Position numbers and translations under genes: made by a program. Positions 8,717-17,202 of a stretch of 64,000 nt of DNA are shown piece by piece. The notes under the pieces are model-generated. The model worked only from the letters and a program-made list of their open reading frames with translations. It was not told the DNA's origin and made no database searches. Each line of letters begins with the position of its first letter. Within the stretch, counting starts at the first letter, position 1. The DNA is from Streptomyces sp. C10-9-1 (GTDB taxonomy: Bacteria > Actinomycetota > Actinomycetes > Streptomycetales > Streptomycetaceae), in the NCBI RefSeq assembly GCF_024497955.1, contig NZ_JANHKP010000018.1, positions 82,149-146,148 on the forward strand, read 5' to 3'.

Positions 8717-9448
8717 ATGGCATCCGCCGAAGAGGGGCGGCAGCAGCCGGACGCGGTCGGCGTCCTCAACGCCAGGCGCACCCTCCTGCAACTCCTGGGC
8801 AGGGCCGGGGTCGGCCCCGGCGACGCGGAGGAGCTGATCGGCCTCGTCGAGGCCGGGGCCGTCTCCCTGGCGCACCGCGAGCTCGCCGGAGCGCAGCGCG
8901 GCGCCCCGGCAGGTAAGGAGACGCTCTACCGGGCGGGCTGGCTCGACGGTGTCCAGGCGGCGACGGCGGACCTCGGCGAACTCGCGGAGCGGGCGGTGCG
9001 CGCGGCCCTGGTCCACGACGCCGCGGACGCCCCCGCCGGGGAGCGGCCCCCGGTGCGCCGGATGGAGGTGGAGCGGGCGAGGGTGGCGGCCACCCCGCTG
9101 TACCTGTCGTTCACCACGGTCTCGGACTTCGACCCCGAGGTGTCGGAGCAGGTGCTCACGGCCGTCCTCGCCACCATGGGAGCCCGGGAGCGGGCCGGGT
9201 ACGCGGGGCGGCTGGCGGGCTTCGCGGCGGAGCACCGGGAGCAGCTGGAGCGGTTGTTCGCCCGCTACGGGCCGGGCAGCGGCATCGCCATCCACGGCCG
9301 CTACTCGCTGGTCCACTCCCCCACCAGCATCGCCGTCCTGGAGCGGCTCGCGGCCGCCCCGGGGGAACTCTGGGAGGCATGGGACGCGGGCGAGCTGCCC
9401 CCGGCCTGGCTGGAGGGGCTCACGGCAGCCTGGGGCACCGGCTCCTGA
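8717..9448 (+). CDS. Conserved-looking protein of unknown function
   Basis: A 243-residue soluble protein with no signal peptide or membrane segment and no domain I recognise. It is mostly alpha-helical by appearance, with charged amphipathic stretches such as ARRTLLQLLGRAG and REQLERLFARYG, and ends in an acidic Trp-rich segment (LWEAWDAGELPPAWLEG). The start is supported by GGAGGAG at 8706-8712. It stands alone between an intergenic gap and the sugar importer, with 85 nt to the next gene. Codon bias is normal for the genome, so I take it as a real gene. Confidence 0.7.
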   Translation: MASAEEGRQQPDAVGVLNARRTLLQLLGRAGVGPGDAEELIGLVEAGAVSLAHRELAGAQRGAPAGKETLYRAGWLDGVQAATADLGELAERAVRAALVHDAADAPAGERPPVRRMEVERARVAATPLYLSFTTVSDFDPEVSEQVLTAVLATMGARERAGYAGRLAGFAAEHREQLERLFARYGPGSGIAIHGRYSLVHSPTSIAVLERLAAAPGELWEAWDAGELPPAWLEGLTAAWGTGS

Positions 9449-9521
9449 CGGGCCCTGCGCCGCCCGGGTGAGCTTGCCGCCCCGGGCCCCGGCGCTGCGC
9501 CCCCGGCCGCGGCCCGGGCCC

Positions 9522-9533
9522 TACGGTCGTGCC
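9522..9533 (+). promoter_or_regulatory. -10 box of a leaderless promoter (LpqY-like gene)
   Basis: TACGGT at 9522-9527 stands 6 nt before the ATG at 9534 and no ribosome binding site is present. This spacing places the transcription start at the A of the start codon. Confidence 0.5.
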
Positions 9534-10829
9534 ATGTCGGGTGAGGGCCGTGGTGCGGAGCTGTGGAGGGCGGTCGTGGAGCGGCTGCGCCGTCTGATCG
9601 TCCTGCCGCTGGTGGCGTCGTTGCTGACGGCCTGCGGCTCGGGGGGTTCCGGCGGTCCGCCGACGCTGAACTGGTACAACTTCCCCGACGACTCCGGCGC
9701 CCTGGCCGAGGCGGCGCAGAACTGCACGCGCGGCTCCGGCGGCCGCTACCGGATCGCATACAACAAGCTGCCGCGCACGGCCGACGGGCAGCGCCAGCAG
9801 CTGGTGCGCCGGCTGGCGGCCGAGGACCGGTCGATCGACATCATGGGCCTGGACGTCACCTGGACCCCGGAGTTCGCCGAGGCAGGCTGGATCCTGCCGT
9901 GGAGCGGCGAGGACCGGACGAGGGCCGAGGAGGGCACCCTGAAGGTGCCGCTGCGGACCGGCACCTGGAACGACCGCCTCTACGCGGTCCCGTACAACAC
10001 CAACACGCAGCTGCTGTGGTACCGCAGCGACCTCGTGGCGGATCCGCCGGAGACCTGGTCCGCGATGCTGGACGAGGCACGGCGCCTCGCCGGGGAGGGC
10101 AAACCCCACTACGTCGAGATCCAGGGCGCCCAGTACGAGGGGCTGACCGTCTGGTTCAACACCCTGGTGGCGAGCGCCGGGGGGTCCGTCCTCAACGCCG
10201 AAGCCACCGCCCCCTCCCTCGGCCCGCCGGCCGTCCGGGCCGCCGGCATCATGCGGGACCTGGCGCGCTCCCCGGCGGCCGACCCCTCGCTGCCGAACCA
10301 GATGGAGGATCAGAACCGGCTCGCGATGGAGGCGGGCACGGCGGCCTTCGAGCTGAACTACCCCTTCGTGTACCCGGCGATGCAGGCCAACAACCCGGAG
10401 CTGTTCGAGCACTTCCGCTGGGCGCCCTACCCCCGGGTGGACGCCTCCCGGCCCGCCCGGCCCACCATCGGCGGCATCGACCTCGCCGTGGGCGCCTACT
10501 CCCGGCACCCGGACCTCGCCTTCGAGGCCGCACTCTGCCTGCGCAACAAGGAGAACCAGATCAACGCCGCGGTGAAGGGCGGTCTGCCGCCGACCCTGCG
10601 CGAGCTCTACTTCGACGAGGAGTTCGTGAAGAGCTATCCGTTCGCGGACGCCATCTTCCGGTCCCTGGAGAACGCCAGTGTCCGGCCCCAGACGCCCGCG
10701 TACCAGAACGTGTCCATCGTCATCTCGCACACGCTCTCCCCGCCCTCGGCGATCGACCCCGAGAGCTCCGTCGAGACCATGTCCACCCAGATCCAGGATG
10801 CCCTCGAGTCGAAGGGGCTGGTCCCGTGA
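9534..10829 (+). CDS. lpqY: Sugar ABC transporter substrate-binding lipoprotein (LpqY-like)
   Basis: A 431-residue lipoprotein: an N-terminal Arg-containing segment and hydrophobic stretch end in the lipobox LLTAC, with lipidated C34. The mature part is a family 1 extracellular solute-binding protein. Features such as YNKLPRTADGQRQQLVRRLA and SIDIMGLDVTWTPEFAEAGW match what I remember of mycobacterial LpqY, the trehalose-binding protein, and the gene order binding protein-permease-permease-ATPase is that of lpqY-sugA-sugB-sugC. Trehalose or a related disaccharide is therefore the likely ligand. The downstream permease GTG overlaps its stop codon. Confidence 0.82.
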   Translation: MSGEGRGAELWRAVVERLRRLIVLPLVASLLTACGSGGSGGPPTLNWYNFPDDSGALAEAAQNCTRGSGGRYRIAYNKLPRTADGQRQQLVRRLAAEDRSIDIMGLDVTWTPEFAEAGWILPWSGEDRTRAEEGTLKVPLRTGTWNDRLYAVPYNTNTQLLWYRSDLVADPPETWSAMLDEARRLAGEGKPHYVEIQGAQYEGLTVWFNTLVASAGGSVLNAEATAPSLGPPAVRAAGIMRDLARSPAADPSLPNQMEDQNRLAMEAGTAAFELNYPFVYPAMQANNPELFEHFRWAPYPRVDASRPARPTIGGIDLAVGAYSRHPDLAFEAALCLRNKENQINAAVKGGLPPTLRELYFDEEFVKSYPFADAIFRSLENASVRPQTPAYQNVSIVISHTLSPPSAIDPESSVETMSTQIQDALESKGLVP

Positions 10830-11782
10830 GACGGACGGGTACGGAAGAGGGCGCCCGGGCCGCTGCGGCGGGCGCGAAGGCCCCCGCCGAGGCGGGACGC
10901 CTGTCGGAGGGCGCGCGGCAGGAGCGGCGGCTGGGCTGGCTGCTGTGCGCGCCCGCGGTCCTGGTGATGGTCGCGGTCACCGCCTATCCGATCGGCTACG
11001 CGGTCTACCTCTCGCTCCAGCGCTACGACCTCCGCTTCCCGGACCAGGCCGAGTTCGTGGGCCTGAGCAACTACGGCGCGGTGCTCTCCTCCCCGTTCTG
11101 GTGGGAGGCGTTCTGGGTCACCCTGTTCATCACCGTGGTCTCGGTCACCGTCGAGCTGGTGCTCGGCATGGCGCTGGCGCTGGTGATGCACCGCACCATC
11201 GTGGGCCGCGGGACGGTGCGCACCGCCATCCTGGTGCCGTACGGCATCGTCACGGTCGTCGCGGCCTTCTCCTGGCAGTACGCCTGGACCCCCGACACGG
11301 GCTATCTCGCCGCGCTGCTGCCGGAGGGGGACGCGCCGCTGACGGAGCAGTGGCCCGCCCTCGGGCTGATCATCCTGGCGGAGGTGTGGAAGACGACCCC
11401 GTTCATGGCGCTGCTGCTGCTGGCCGGGCTCGCCCTGGTGCCGGAGGAGACGCTGCGTGCCGCGATGGTCGACGGAGCCGGTGCCTGGCAGCGGTTCTGG
11501 CGGGTCACCCTGCCGCTGATGAAGCCGGCGATCCTGGTGGCGCTGCTGTTCCGCACCCTCGACGCCTTCCGGGTCTTCGACTCGATCTTCATCCTGACCG
11601 CGGGCGCGCACGGGACCGGCTCGGTGTCGATCCTCGGCTACGACAACCTGTTCACCGCGCTGAACCTGGGAATCGGGTCGGCGATCTCGGTGCTCGTCTT
11701 CGTCTGCGTCGCGGTGATCGCCTTCGTCTTCGTCAGACTCTTCGGGGCGGCTGCCCCCGGATCAGAGCAGGGGGGCCGCTGA
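10826..11782 (+). CDS. sugA: Sugar ABC transporter permease (SugA/MalF-like)
   Basis: A 318-residue inner-membrane protein with six hydrophobic segments after a ~35-residue charged Ala/Glu-rich N terminus. The conserved EAA loop is visible as AAMVDGAGAWQRFWRVTLPLMKP shortened by family variation (EAAxxDGAxxxxxFxxIxLP pattern). Start is GTG with a 4-nt GTGA overlap with the binding-protein stop. Its own stop overlaps the ATG of the next permease by one base (TGATG), so all subunits are coupled. It pairs with the following permease to form the CUT1-family channel. Confidence 0.87.
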   Translation: MRRTGTEEGARAAAAGAKAPAEAGRLSEGARQERRLGWLLCAPAVLVMVAVTAYPIGYAVYLSLQRYDLRFPDQAEFVGLSNYGAVLSSPFWWEAFWVTLFITVVSVTVELVLGMALALVMHRTIVGRGTVRTAILVPYGIVTVVAAFSWQYAWTPDTGYLAALLPEGDAPLTEQWPALGLIILAEVWKTTPFMALLLLAGLALVPEETLRAAMVDGAGAWQRFWRVTLPLMKPAILVALLFRTLDAFRVFDSIFILTAGAHGTGSVSILGYDNLFTALNLGIGSAISVLVFVCVAVIAFVFVRLFGAAAPGSEQGGR

Positions 11783-12615
11783 TGGCCGGCGCAGGAAAGC
11801 GGCACCTCACCCGGTGGACCGTCGTCAACGTCCTCGTCGTGGCGTACGCGCTGTTCCCCGTGTGGTGGATCGTGTCCCTGTCCTTCAAGGACCCCTCCAC
11901 GCTGACCGACGGGAACTTCATCCCGACCAAGTGGACCTGGGAGAACTACCGGGGGATCTTCCAGACCTCGGAGTTCACCCGGGCGCTGGTCAACTCGATC
12001 GGCATCGCGCTGATCGCGACGTTCATCGCGGTCGTCCTCGGCACCATGGCGGCCTACGCGGTGGCCCGGCTGCGCTTCCCCGGGAAGCGGCTGCTGATCG
12101 GGCTGTCCCTGCTGATCGCGATGTTCCCGCCGATCTCGCTGGTCTCCCCGCTGTTCAACATCGAACGGGTGCTCGGGATCTTCGACACCTGGCCGGGGCT
12201 GATCCTGCCCTACATGACCTTCTCGCTCCCGCTGGCCATCTACACGCTGTCGGCCTTCTTCCGGGAGATCCCCTGGGACCTGGAGAAGGCCGCGAAGGTC
12301 GACGGGGCGACGCCCGCGCAGGCGTTCCGCCTGGTGATCGCGCCGCTCGCCGCGCCCGGGGTGTTCACGACGGCGATCCTGGTGTTCATCTTCTGCTGGA
12401 ACGACTTCCTGTTCGCGATCTCGCTGACCTCGACGGAGGCGGCGCGCACGGTGCCGGCGGCGATCGCGTTCTTCACCGGCAGCAGCCAGTTCCAGCAGCC
12501 GACCGGCTCGATCGCCGCAGCCGCCACCGTCATCACCGTGCCGATCATCGTCTTCGTCCTGCTGTTCCAGCGCCGGATCGTCGCCGGACTGACCTCCGGA
12601 GCCGTCAAGGGCTGA
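11782..12615 (+). CDS. sugB: Sugar ABC transporter permease (SugB/MalG-like)
   Basis: A 277-residue membrane protein with six hydrophobic segments. The EAA-type coupling motif is seen as KAAKVDGATPAQAFR followed by PLAAPG. It begins directly on the previous stop codon (TGATG), indicating translational coupling with its partner permease. The C-terminal FQRRIVAGLTSGAVKG ending is typical of MalG-type permeases. The ATPase gene follows after 71 nt rather than by overlap. Confidence 0.87.
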   Translation: MAGAGKRHLTRWTVVNVLVVAYALFPVWWIVSLSFKDPSTLTDGNFIPTKWTWENYRGIFQTSEFTRALVNSIGIALIATFIAVVLGTMAAYAVARLRFPGKRLLIGLSLLIAMFPPISLVSPLFNIERVLGIFDTWPGLILPYMTFSLPLAIYTLSAFFREIPWDLEKAAKVDGATPAQAFRLVIAPLAAPGVFTTAILVFIFCWNDFLFAISLTSTEAARTVPAAIAFFTGSSQFQQPTGSIAAAATVITVPIIVFVLLFQRRIVAGLTSGAVKG

Positions 12616-12686
12616 CCGGCCCACGGTCCGGCCGACGCCCCGCCCCCAGCCGCCCGCGACACCCCCCTCTGCAAGGAGCACCCACT

Positions 12687-13868
12687 GTGGCCGAGATCGT
12701 TCTCGAGGGCATCACGAAGAGGTACCCCGACGGCGCCCTGGCCGTGAAGGACGTCGACCTCACCGTGGCGGACGGGGAGTTCGTCATCCTCGTGGGGCCC
12801 TCCGGGTGCGGCAAGTCCACCACCCTCAACATGATCGCGGGCCTGGAGGACATCACCGAGGGGACGCTGCGCATCGGGGGCGAGGTGGTCAACGACCGTT
12901 CGCCCAAGGACCGCGACATCGCCATGGTCTTCCAGAGCTACGCCCTGTACCCGCACATGAGCGTGCGCGAGAACATGGGGTTCGCCCTGCGGCTGGCCAG
13001 GACCGACAAGGAGACCGTGAAGCGCAAGGTCGAGGAGGCGGCGCGGATCCTGGACCTGACCGACCACCTCGACCGCAAGCCCGCCAACCTCTCCGGCGGC
13101 CAGCGCCAGCGGGTCGCCATGGGCCGGGCGATCGTGCGCAGCCCCAAGGCGTTCCTGATGGACGAGCCGCTGTCCAACCTCGACGCCAAGCTGCGGGTGC
13201 AGATGCGCACCCAGATCTCCCGCCTCCAGCAGCGGCTCGGCACGACGACCGTGTACGTGACGCACGACCAGACGGAGGCCATGACGCTCGGGGACCGGGT
13301 GGTGGTGATGCGCGGCGGGGTGGTCCAGCAGGTCGGCACTCCGCAGCACCTCTACGACCAGCCGCACAACCTGTTCGTGGCGGGCTTCATCGGCTCCCCC
13401 GCGATGAACTTCCTGCACGCCGTGCTGGAGGAGGGCGTCCTGCGGACCGCGGTGGGCGACCTGCCCCTGGCGCCGGAGGTGCTGCGGCGCCTGGAGGAGC
13501 AGGACGCGCCGCGCGACCTGATCGTGGGGCTGCGTCCGGAGGCGTTCGAGGACGCCGCGCTGGTGGACCCGGACCGGGAGGGGGCCCGCTTCACGGCCAC
13601 CGTGGACGTGGTCGAGTCGCTCGGCTCGGACGTCTTCGCGCACTTCACCGAGGAGGGCTGGGAGCCGGCGGTCTCCGCCGAACTGGCCGAGCTGGCGGCG
13701 GACTCGGGGGTCGCGGAGTCGGGGGGCGACGGGCACCAGATCGTGACCCGTCTCAGTACGGCGACGGGGGTGCGCGAGGGCCGCGAGGCCGAGCTGTACG
13801 TGGACACCTCGGGCATGCACGTCTTCGATCCGGCGACCGGCGCGAACCTCACCCGTCACGGGGAGTGA
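12687..13868 (+). CDS. sugC: Sugar ABC transporter ATP-binding protein (SugC/MsiK-like)
   Basis: A 393-residue ATPase of the MalK/UgpC family. Walker A GPSGCGKST begins near residue 36, Q-loop FQSYALYPHM near 80, signature LSGGQRQRVAMGRA near 132, Walker B FLMDEPLSNLDAK near 155 and switch His in YVTHDQTEAM near 190. The C-terminal ~150 residues form the TOBE/regulatory part. GTG start with AAGGAG 8 nt upstream. Many Streptomyces sugar importers lack their own ATPase and share MsiK; this one has a dedicated subunit, as in the sugABC operon. Its last 13 bases overlap the convergent phosphopantetheinyl transferase gene. Confidence 0.88.
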   Translation: MAEIVLEGITKRYPDGALAVKDVDLTVADGEFVILVGPSGCGKSTTLNMIAGLEDITEGTLRIGGEVVNDRSPKDRDIAMVFQSYALYPHMSVRENMGFALRLARTDKETVKRKVEEAARILDLTDHLDRKPANLSGGQRQRVAMGRAIVRSPKAFLMDEPLSNLDAKLRVQMRTQISRLQQRLGTTTVYVTHDQTEAMTLGDRVVVMRGGVVQQVGTPQHLYDQPHNLFVAGFIGSPAMNFLHAVLEEGVLRTAVGDLPLAPEVLRRLEEQDAPRDLIVGLRPEAFEDAALVDPDREGARFTATVDVVESLGSDVFAHFTEEGWEPAVSAELAELAADSGVAESGGDGHQIVTRLSTATGVREGREAELYVDTSGMHVFDPATGANLTRHGE

Positions 13869-14518
13869 GGCGGCGGATCACCGGACGTACGCGGCTCTTC
13901 GGGTCCCCGGGGGGCCCGGGGCGGCCGCAGGGAGAAGACCACGGCCGGCGCGCCCGTGGCGACGGCGGCGACCGCGCCGGTGCGGGCGTCGCTCCACACC
14001 CGCACGCCGGGCGCCTGCCCTCCTGCCTTGAGGAGGGCCTCGAAGCGGACCCAGGCGCGCAGCCTGCCGGCGTCCCCGGGGCCCGCCGCCCGCAGTTCGG
14101 CCTCGGTCAGCAGCCGGCGCAGCGTCCGGGCGGACGCCGGGCGGCGGACGGCCGGCTCGACGTCGACCCCCGTGGGTCCGGGCCCCGCCGCGGCGGCGAC
14201 CACCCCGTCCGCGTGGCTGAGGCTGACCCCGAGGCCCGGGTGGCCGGGCAGGTAGGGGCGGCCGTGGCCGAGCTTTCCGCAGTCGGGGCAGCGCTGGGCG
14301 AGTTCCGTGTCCCCGGGCGGGCGCCCGGTCAGGCGGGAGACGCACAGCCGGAGCAGGAGCCGGGAGGCCAGCACGTCGTCCCGGCGCGCCGGCAGGCGGA
14401 TCGCGGCCAGGCGGCGGGCCTCCCAGGGGGCGAGCAGGTCCTCGCTCAGGCCGGGGAGGGCCAGCACCTCCCGGGTGGCGCCCACCCCGGCGAGGGCGGG
14501 GCCGGGCGCCGCCGCCAC
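13856..14518 (-). CDS. Sfp-type 4'-phosphopantetheinyl transferase
   Basis: A ~220-residue enzyme that transfers the phosphopantetheine arm of CoA to the serine of a carrier protein. Visible motifs are GVSLSHADG, the metal-binding GVDVEPA, and WVRFEALLKAGG corresponding to the W(T/V)xxEAxxKA signature. The Lys is kept, while the residue before the Glu is Phe rather than Lys. CPDCGKLGHGRPYL earlier in the sequence fits the P1 region. The GTG at 14518 starts 8 nt after the carrier-protein stop; no strong ribosome binding site is visible, so a GTG at 14485 remains possible. Its job is presumably to activate the carrier protein encoded immediately upstream. Confidence 0.85.
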   Translation of the reverse strand: MAAAPGPALAGVGATREVLALPGLSEDLLAPWEARRLAAIRLPARRDDVLASRLLLRLCVSRLTGRPPGDTELAQRCPDCGKLGHGRPYLPGHPGLGVSLSHADGVVAAAAGPGPTGVDVEPAVRRPASARTLRRLLTEAELRAAGPGDAGRLRAWVRFEALLKAGGQAPGVRVWSDARTGAVAAVATGAPAVVFSLRPPRAPRGPEEPRTSGDPPPHSP

Positions 14519-14526
14519 GGTCCGGT

Positions 14527-14757
14527 TCAGCCGGCGGCGCTGAGGAAGCGCTCCCGGACGCGGGCGAGGGTGCGGAAGTCGTCGATGGTGGCCTCCTGGA
14601 GGTCGATGGAGGTGCCGGAGATCTCCTCCAGGAGGTCGACGAACTCCAGGAAGTCCATGGAGTCGATGAGCCGGGCCTCGACGAGGTCCTCGTCGGCGTC
14701 GATCGGCCCGTCGAGTCCGGGGTTCTTCTCGTGGAGCCAGGCGGCGACACGGTCCAT
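14527..14757 (-). CDS. Free-standing acyl/aminoacyl carrier protein
   Basis: A 76-residue acidic protein with the carrier-protein fold signature. LIDSMDFLEFVDLLEE carries the phosphopantetheine attachment serine in D-S-M, and helix III follows with DLQEATIDDFRTLARV. It lies between the amino acid:carrier-protein ligase (36 nt upstream) and the phosphopantetheinyl transferase (8 nt downstream), forming a complete charge-and-load unit. By context the thiol arm carries an amino acid, not a fatty acid, and presents it to the oxygenase and condensation protein of the divergent arm. Its substrate cannot be read from the sequence. Confidence 0.9.
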   Translation of the reverse strand: MDRVAAWLHEKNPGLDGPIDADEDLVEARLIDSMDFLEFVDLLEEISGTSIDLQEATIDDFRTLARVRERFLSAAG

Positions 14758-14793
14758 GGTGCGGTTCCACTCCTCGTGGTGCGGTGGGGTCGG

Positions 14794-15657
14794 TCAGGCG
14801 GGCCGGGCGGCTGCCCGGAGCCGGTCGAGTGCCCGCTCGGCGGAGCCGTGGGCGAGGATCATGGCGTGCACCCAGCGTTCGACGCCGAAGGCCACGCAGG
14901 CGCTGTAGGCGGGGCCGTGGGAGCCCGCGCGGATGCCCAGGCGCTCCCCGAAGAAGTTGCGGTGGCGGTTGACGGAGGCGATCGCGGTGCCGTCGGGGGC
15001 GCTGAACTCGTGCTTGACGGGGTCGAGGGCCATCAGGCGGGCCCGGGAGCCGCCCCGGTCGTAGAAGGGGTCGTCGGCGGTGGCGCGGGTCAGGTCCAGC
15101 CCGAGCCGTCCGGCGGTCTCCCGGACGAACGCCGCTCCCTGCTCCAGGTGCTCCAGGGCGCCCTCCTTGGTGCCGAGGTAGAGCACCTCGCGCATGTGGA
15201 AGCCCCACAGGCGGCGCAGCCCGTCGTAGTGGGTCTCGTTGCGGAAGCAGCGGCCGGTGGCGGAGAGCCGCAGTCCGTCCTCGCCGACGTCCCGGTCCTC
15301 CAGGGACAGCAGCAGTCCGTAGCAGGTGGCCGAGGGGAGCAGATGGCCGGTGGGCCTCAGGGGCAGCCCGGCGGGGGGCTCGCCGCCCGCCAGGCCGTCC
15401 AGCGACTCGGGGGCGAACGTCCCGGCTCCGACGCCGAGATGGGGGAAGTTGCGGAAGTAGTCGAGCCGGGCGAGGCCCTCGGCGGCGAGCAGCGGGGGGC
15501 CGGTCACCTCGGGGGCACCGTGCCGTGCGGCGAGTCCGGCGAGGAGGTCGTCGAGGCCCCGGAGCAGGGCGGTGTGCACCGGGTCCAGGGTGACCAGTCC
15601 CGCGCCGGGGTTCTTCAGGCCGCCGTCGGGCAGGGCCGTGGCGCTGGTTGTGCTCAT
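14794..15657 (-). CDS. Amino acid:[carrier protein] ligase (class II aaRS-like)
   Basis: A 287-residue homologue of the catalytic core of atypical seryl-tRNA synthetase that has lost tRNA binding. The family (aa:CP ligases such as Bll0957) adenylates a small amino acid, often Gly or Ala, and transfers it to the phosphopantetheine thiol of a dedicated carrier protein. Motif 2 is RCFRNE (R139, E141) and motif 3 is FGVERW (R261). The expected zinc ligands are present: C112 (SATCYG), E157 (MREVLYLG) and C254 (SACVAFG). The C112-to-E157 spacing of 45 equals that of C131/E176 in Bll0957 as I remember it. The carrier gene follows directly. ATG with AGGGA upstream. First gene of the leftward arm. Confidence 0.88.
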   Translation of the reverse strand: MSTTSATALPDGGLKNPGAGLVTLDPVHTALLRGLDDLLAGLAARHGAPEVTGPPLLAAEGLARLDYFRNFPHLGVGAGTFAPESLDGLAGGEPPAGLPLRPTGHLLPSATCYGLLLSLEDRDVGEDGLRLSATGRCFRNETHYDGLRRLWGFHMREVLYLGTKEGALEHLEQGAAFVRETAGRLGLDLTRATADDPFYDRGGSRARLMALDPVKHEFSAPDGTAIASVNRHRNFFGERLGIRAGSHGPAYSACVAFGVERWVHAMILAHGSAERALDRLRAAARPA

Positions 15658-15875
15658 GAAACCGTTCCCTCTCGGCGTGTGCGGTCGGTCGGGGCGTCGG
15701 TCGTACGGGCGCACCCGGCCTCCGCACCGGCGTCGGCGACGCGGTGGCATGCCCGGTACCGCCCGTGGTCGCCGTCGACCGGCGCGCAGCACAGGGCCGC
15801 GGCCGGCCGTCCTGCCGTGCTCGGGCCGGGGGCGGATCCGGGGCTGCGCATGGGGACAGTAGGCGAGCCGCAGGG

Positions 15876-15904
15876 TGGTTGTCTAGACCAAAAGGAAACG
15901 TCAA
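15876..15904 (-). promoter_or_regulatory. Leftward promoter with dre-like operator
   Basis: Reading leftward, TTGACG (15904-15899) is followed 17 nt later by CAACCA (15881-15876), a poor -10. The spacer holds TTGGTCTAGACAA, whose plus-strand core TTGTCTAGACCA differs at one position from the DasR core TGGTCTAGACCA. It faces the aminoacyl-carrier arm. The rest of the 456-bp divergent region (15658-16113) shows no gene. Confidence 0.6.
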
Positions 15905-15956
15905 CACCCTTACAGGGAAGCGGAATCAGACCCACCGCGGAACCGCGAAACGGCAC

Positions 15957-15985
15957 TTGACATCCCTGTTGGTCTACACCAATTC
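15957..15985 (+). promoter_or_regulatory. Rightward promoter with dre-like operator
   Basis: TTGACA at 15957-15962 is followed after 17 nt by CAATTC at 15980-15985. The spacer and -10 carry the palindrome TTGGTCTACACCAA (15969-15982), one mismatch from the DasR core TGGTCTAGACCA. A repressor bound here would block polymerase. It drives the oxygenase-condensation-exporter arm. Operator centres of the two divergent promoters are 91 bp apart. Confidence 0.65.
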
Positions 15986-16113
15986 TGTTCCCGGTCCCCG
16001 CGTTTCCTTCACGGCCGCCGGGGGCCCCGCCGTCCCCTCCCCGCCACCCGACGCCGCCGCCCGGCGTCCCCCCCGCAGAACCGACCCGCCGCCCCACCGC
16101 CTGGAGGGACCCC

Positions 16114-17202
16114 TTGACGACGCCCCCCGCCCCCCGCCGCGCACGCCTCCACCGGGCGGCCAGCGACCGCGCGTACCTCAGCGCGGACGGCGAGTCCTAC
16201 CTCGCCCAGACCACGCTGCGGGAGCTCAGGAAGGAACGGCCCCTGAGGGTGCTGTCCGAGGAGGACTTCGCCCACTGGCAGACCTACGGCTACGTCGTCG
16301 TCCGCGAGGCGATCCCCGCCGAGGCGGCGCGCCGCCTGCTCGACTTCACCTGGGACTTCCAGGGTCTCGACCCCGACCGCCCGGACGGCTGGTACGAGGA
16401 CCGCCCCTTCCGGTCCCAGCTGGACCGGCAGCTGCACGTCTACGGCTTCGTCGAGGCCTACCACCACCAGCTGCTGTGGGACAGCCGCCAGGCCCAGCGC
16501 GTCTACGACGCCTTCGTCGACGTCTGGGACTGCGAGGAGCTGTGGGTCACCCTGGACCGGCTGAACCTCAACCCGCCCAACACCGGCAACCGCGACCGGG
16601 CACTCATCGAGCCCACCGAGCGCGGCTTCGACATCGAACTGCACTGGGACATCGACACCACGCTGGGCGTGCCTCCCCAGCGGGTCCAGGGAATCATCGC
16701 CCTCAACGACACCGCCCCCGAGACCGGCGGGTTCCAGTGCTGCCCCGAGCTCTTCCGCGGCTTCGAGCGCTGGCGCGCCGCCCAGAGCGCCGACCGCGAC
16801 CCGATCAGGCCCGACGTGGACCGCTCCCGGTTCCCCGTCGTCCGCCCCGACCTGGGCCCGGGCGACCTGCTGATCTGGAACGGGCTGCTCGCCCACGGGG
16901 TCGCCCGCAACACCTCCCGCAACGGGGTCCGCGCGGTGCAGTACCTGTCGATGATGCCCGCGCTGGAGGAGCACGAGAAGCTGCGCAGGTCCCGCGTGGA
17001 GTCCTGGCGCCATCTGCGCACCCCGCGGTGGAACCGCACCCTCGTGGGCGACATGGTGCGCCACGAGTCCCTGCGCTACCCGACGGCCGAGCTCACCCCG
17101 CTCGGCGAACGGCTGCTCGGCCTGGCCTCCTGGCACGGCACGGAGGCCCGGGACACCGCGGACGGCCGGAACGGGGAGCCGGTGTGCACCGCGTCTGCCT
17201 GA
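16114..17202 (+). CDS. Phytanoyl-CoA dioxygenase (PhyH)-family Fe(II)/2-oxoglutarate oxygenase
   Basis: A 362-residue oxygenase predicted to hydroxylate (or otherwise oxidise) a small substrate using Fe(II) and 2-oxoglutarate. The iron triad is visible as LHWDID (H177, D179) and LLAHGVARN (H261), followed by an Arg-containing segment (NGVRAVQY) suited to 2-oxoglutarate binding. FAHWQTYGYVVVREAI near residue 50 is the usual PhyH N-terminal strand. Start is TTG at 16114, supported by GGAGGG 5 nt upstream. It is the first gene of the rightward arm and overlaps the next gene by 19 nt. A likely substrate is the amino acid held on the carrier protein, or the free product. Confidence 0.82.
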   Translation: MTTPPAPRRARLHRAASDRAYLSADGESYLAQTTLRELRKERPLRVLSEEDFAHWQTYGYVVVREAIPAEAARRLLDFTWDFQGLDPDRPDGWYEDRPFRSQLDRQLHVYGFVEAYHHQLLWDSRQAQRVYDAFVDVWDCEELWVTLDRLNLNPPNTGNRDRALIEPTERGFDIELHWDIDTTLGVPPQRVQGIIALNDTAPETGGFQCCPELFRGFERWRAAQSADRDPIRPDVDRSRFPVVRPDLGPGDLLIWNGLLAHGVARNTSRNGVRAVQYLSMMPALEEHEKLRRSRVESWRHLRTPRWNRTLVGDMVRHESLRYPTAELTPLGERLLGLASWHGTEARDTADGRNGEPVCTASA

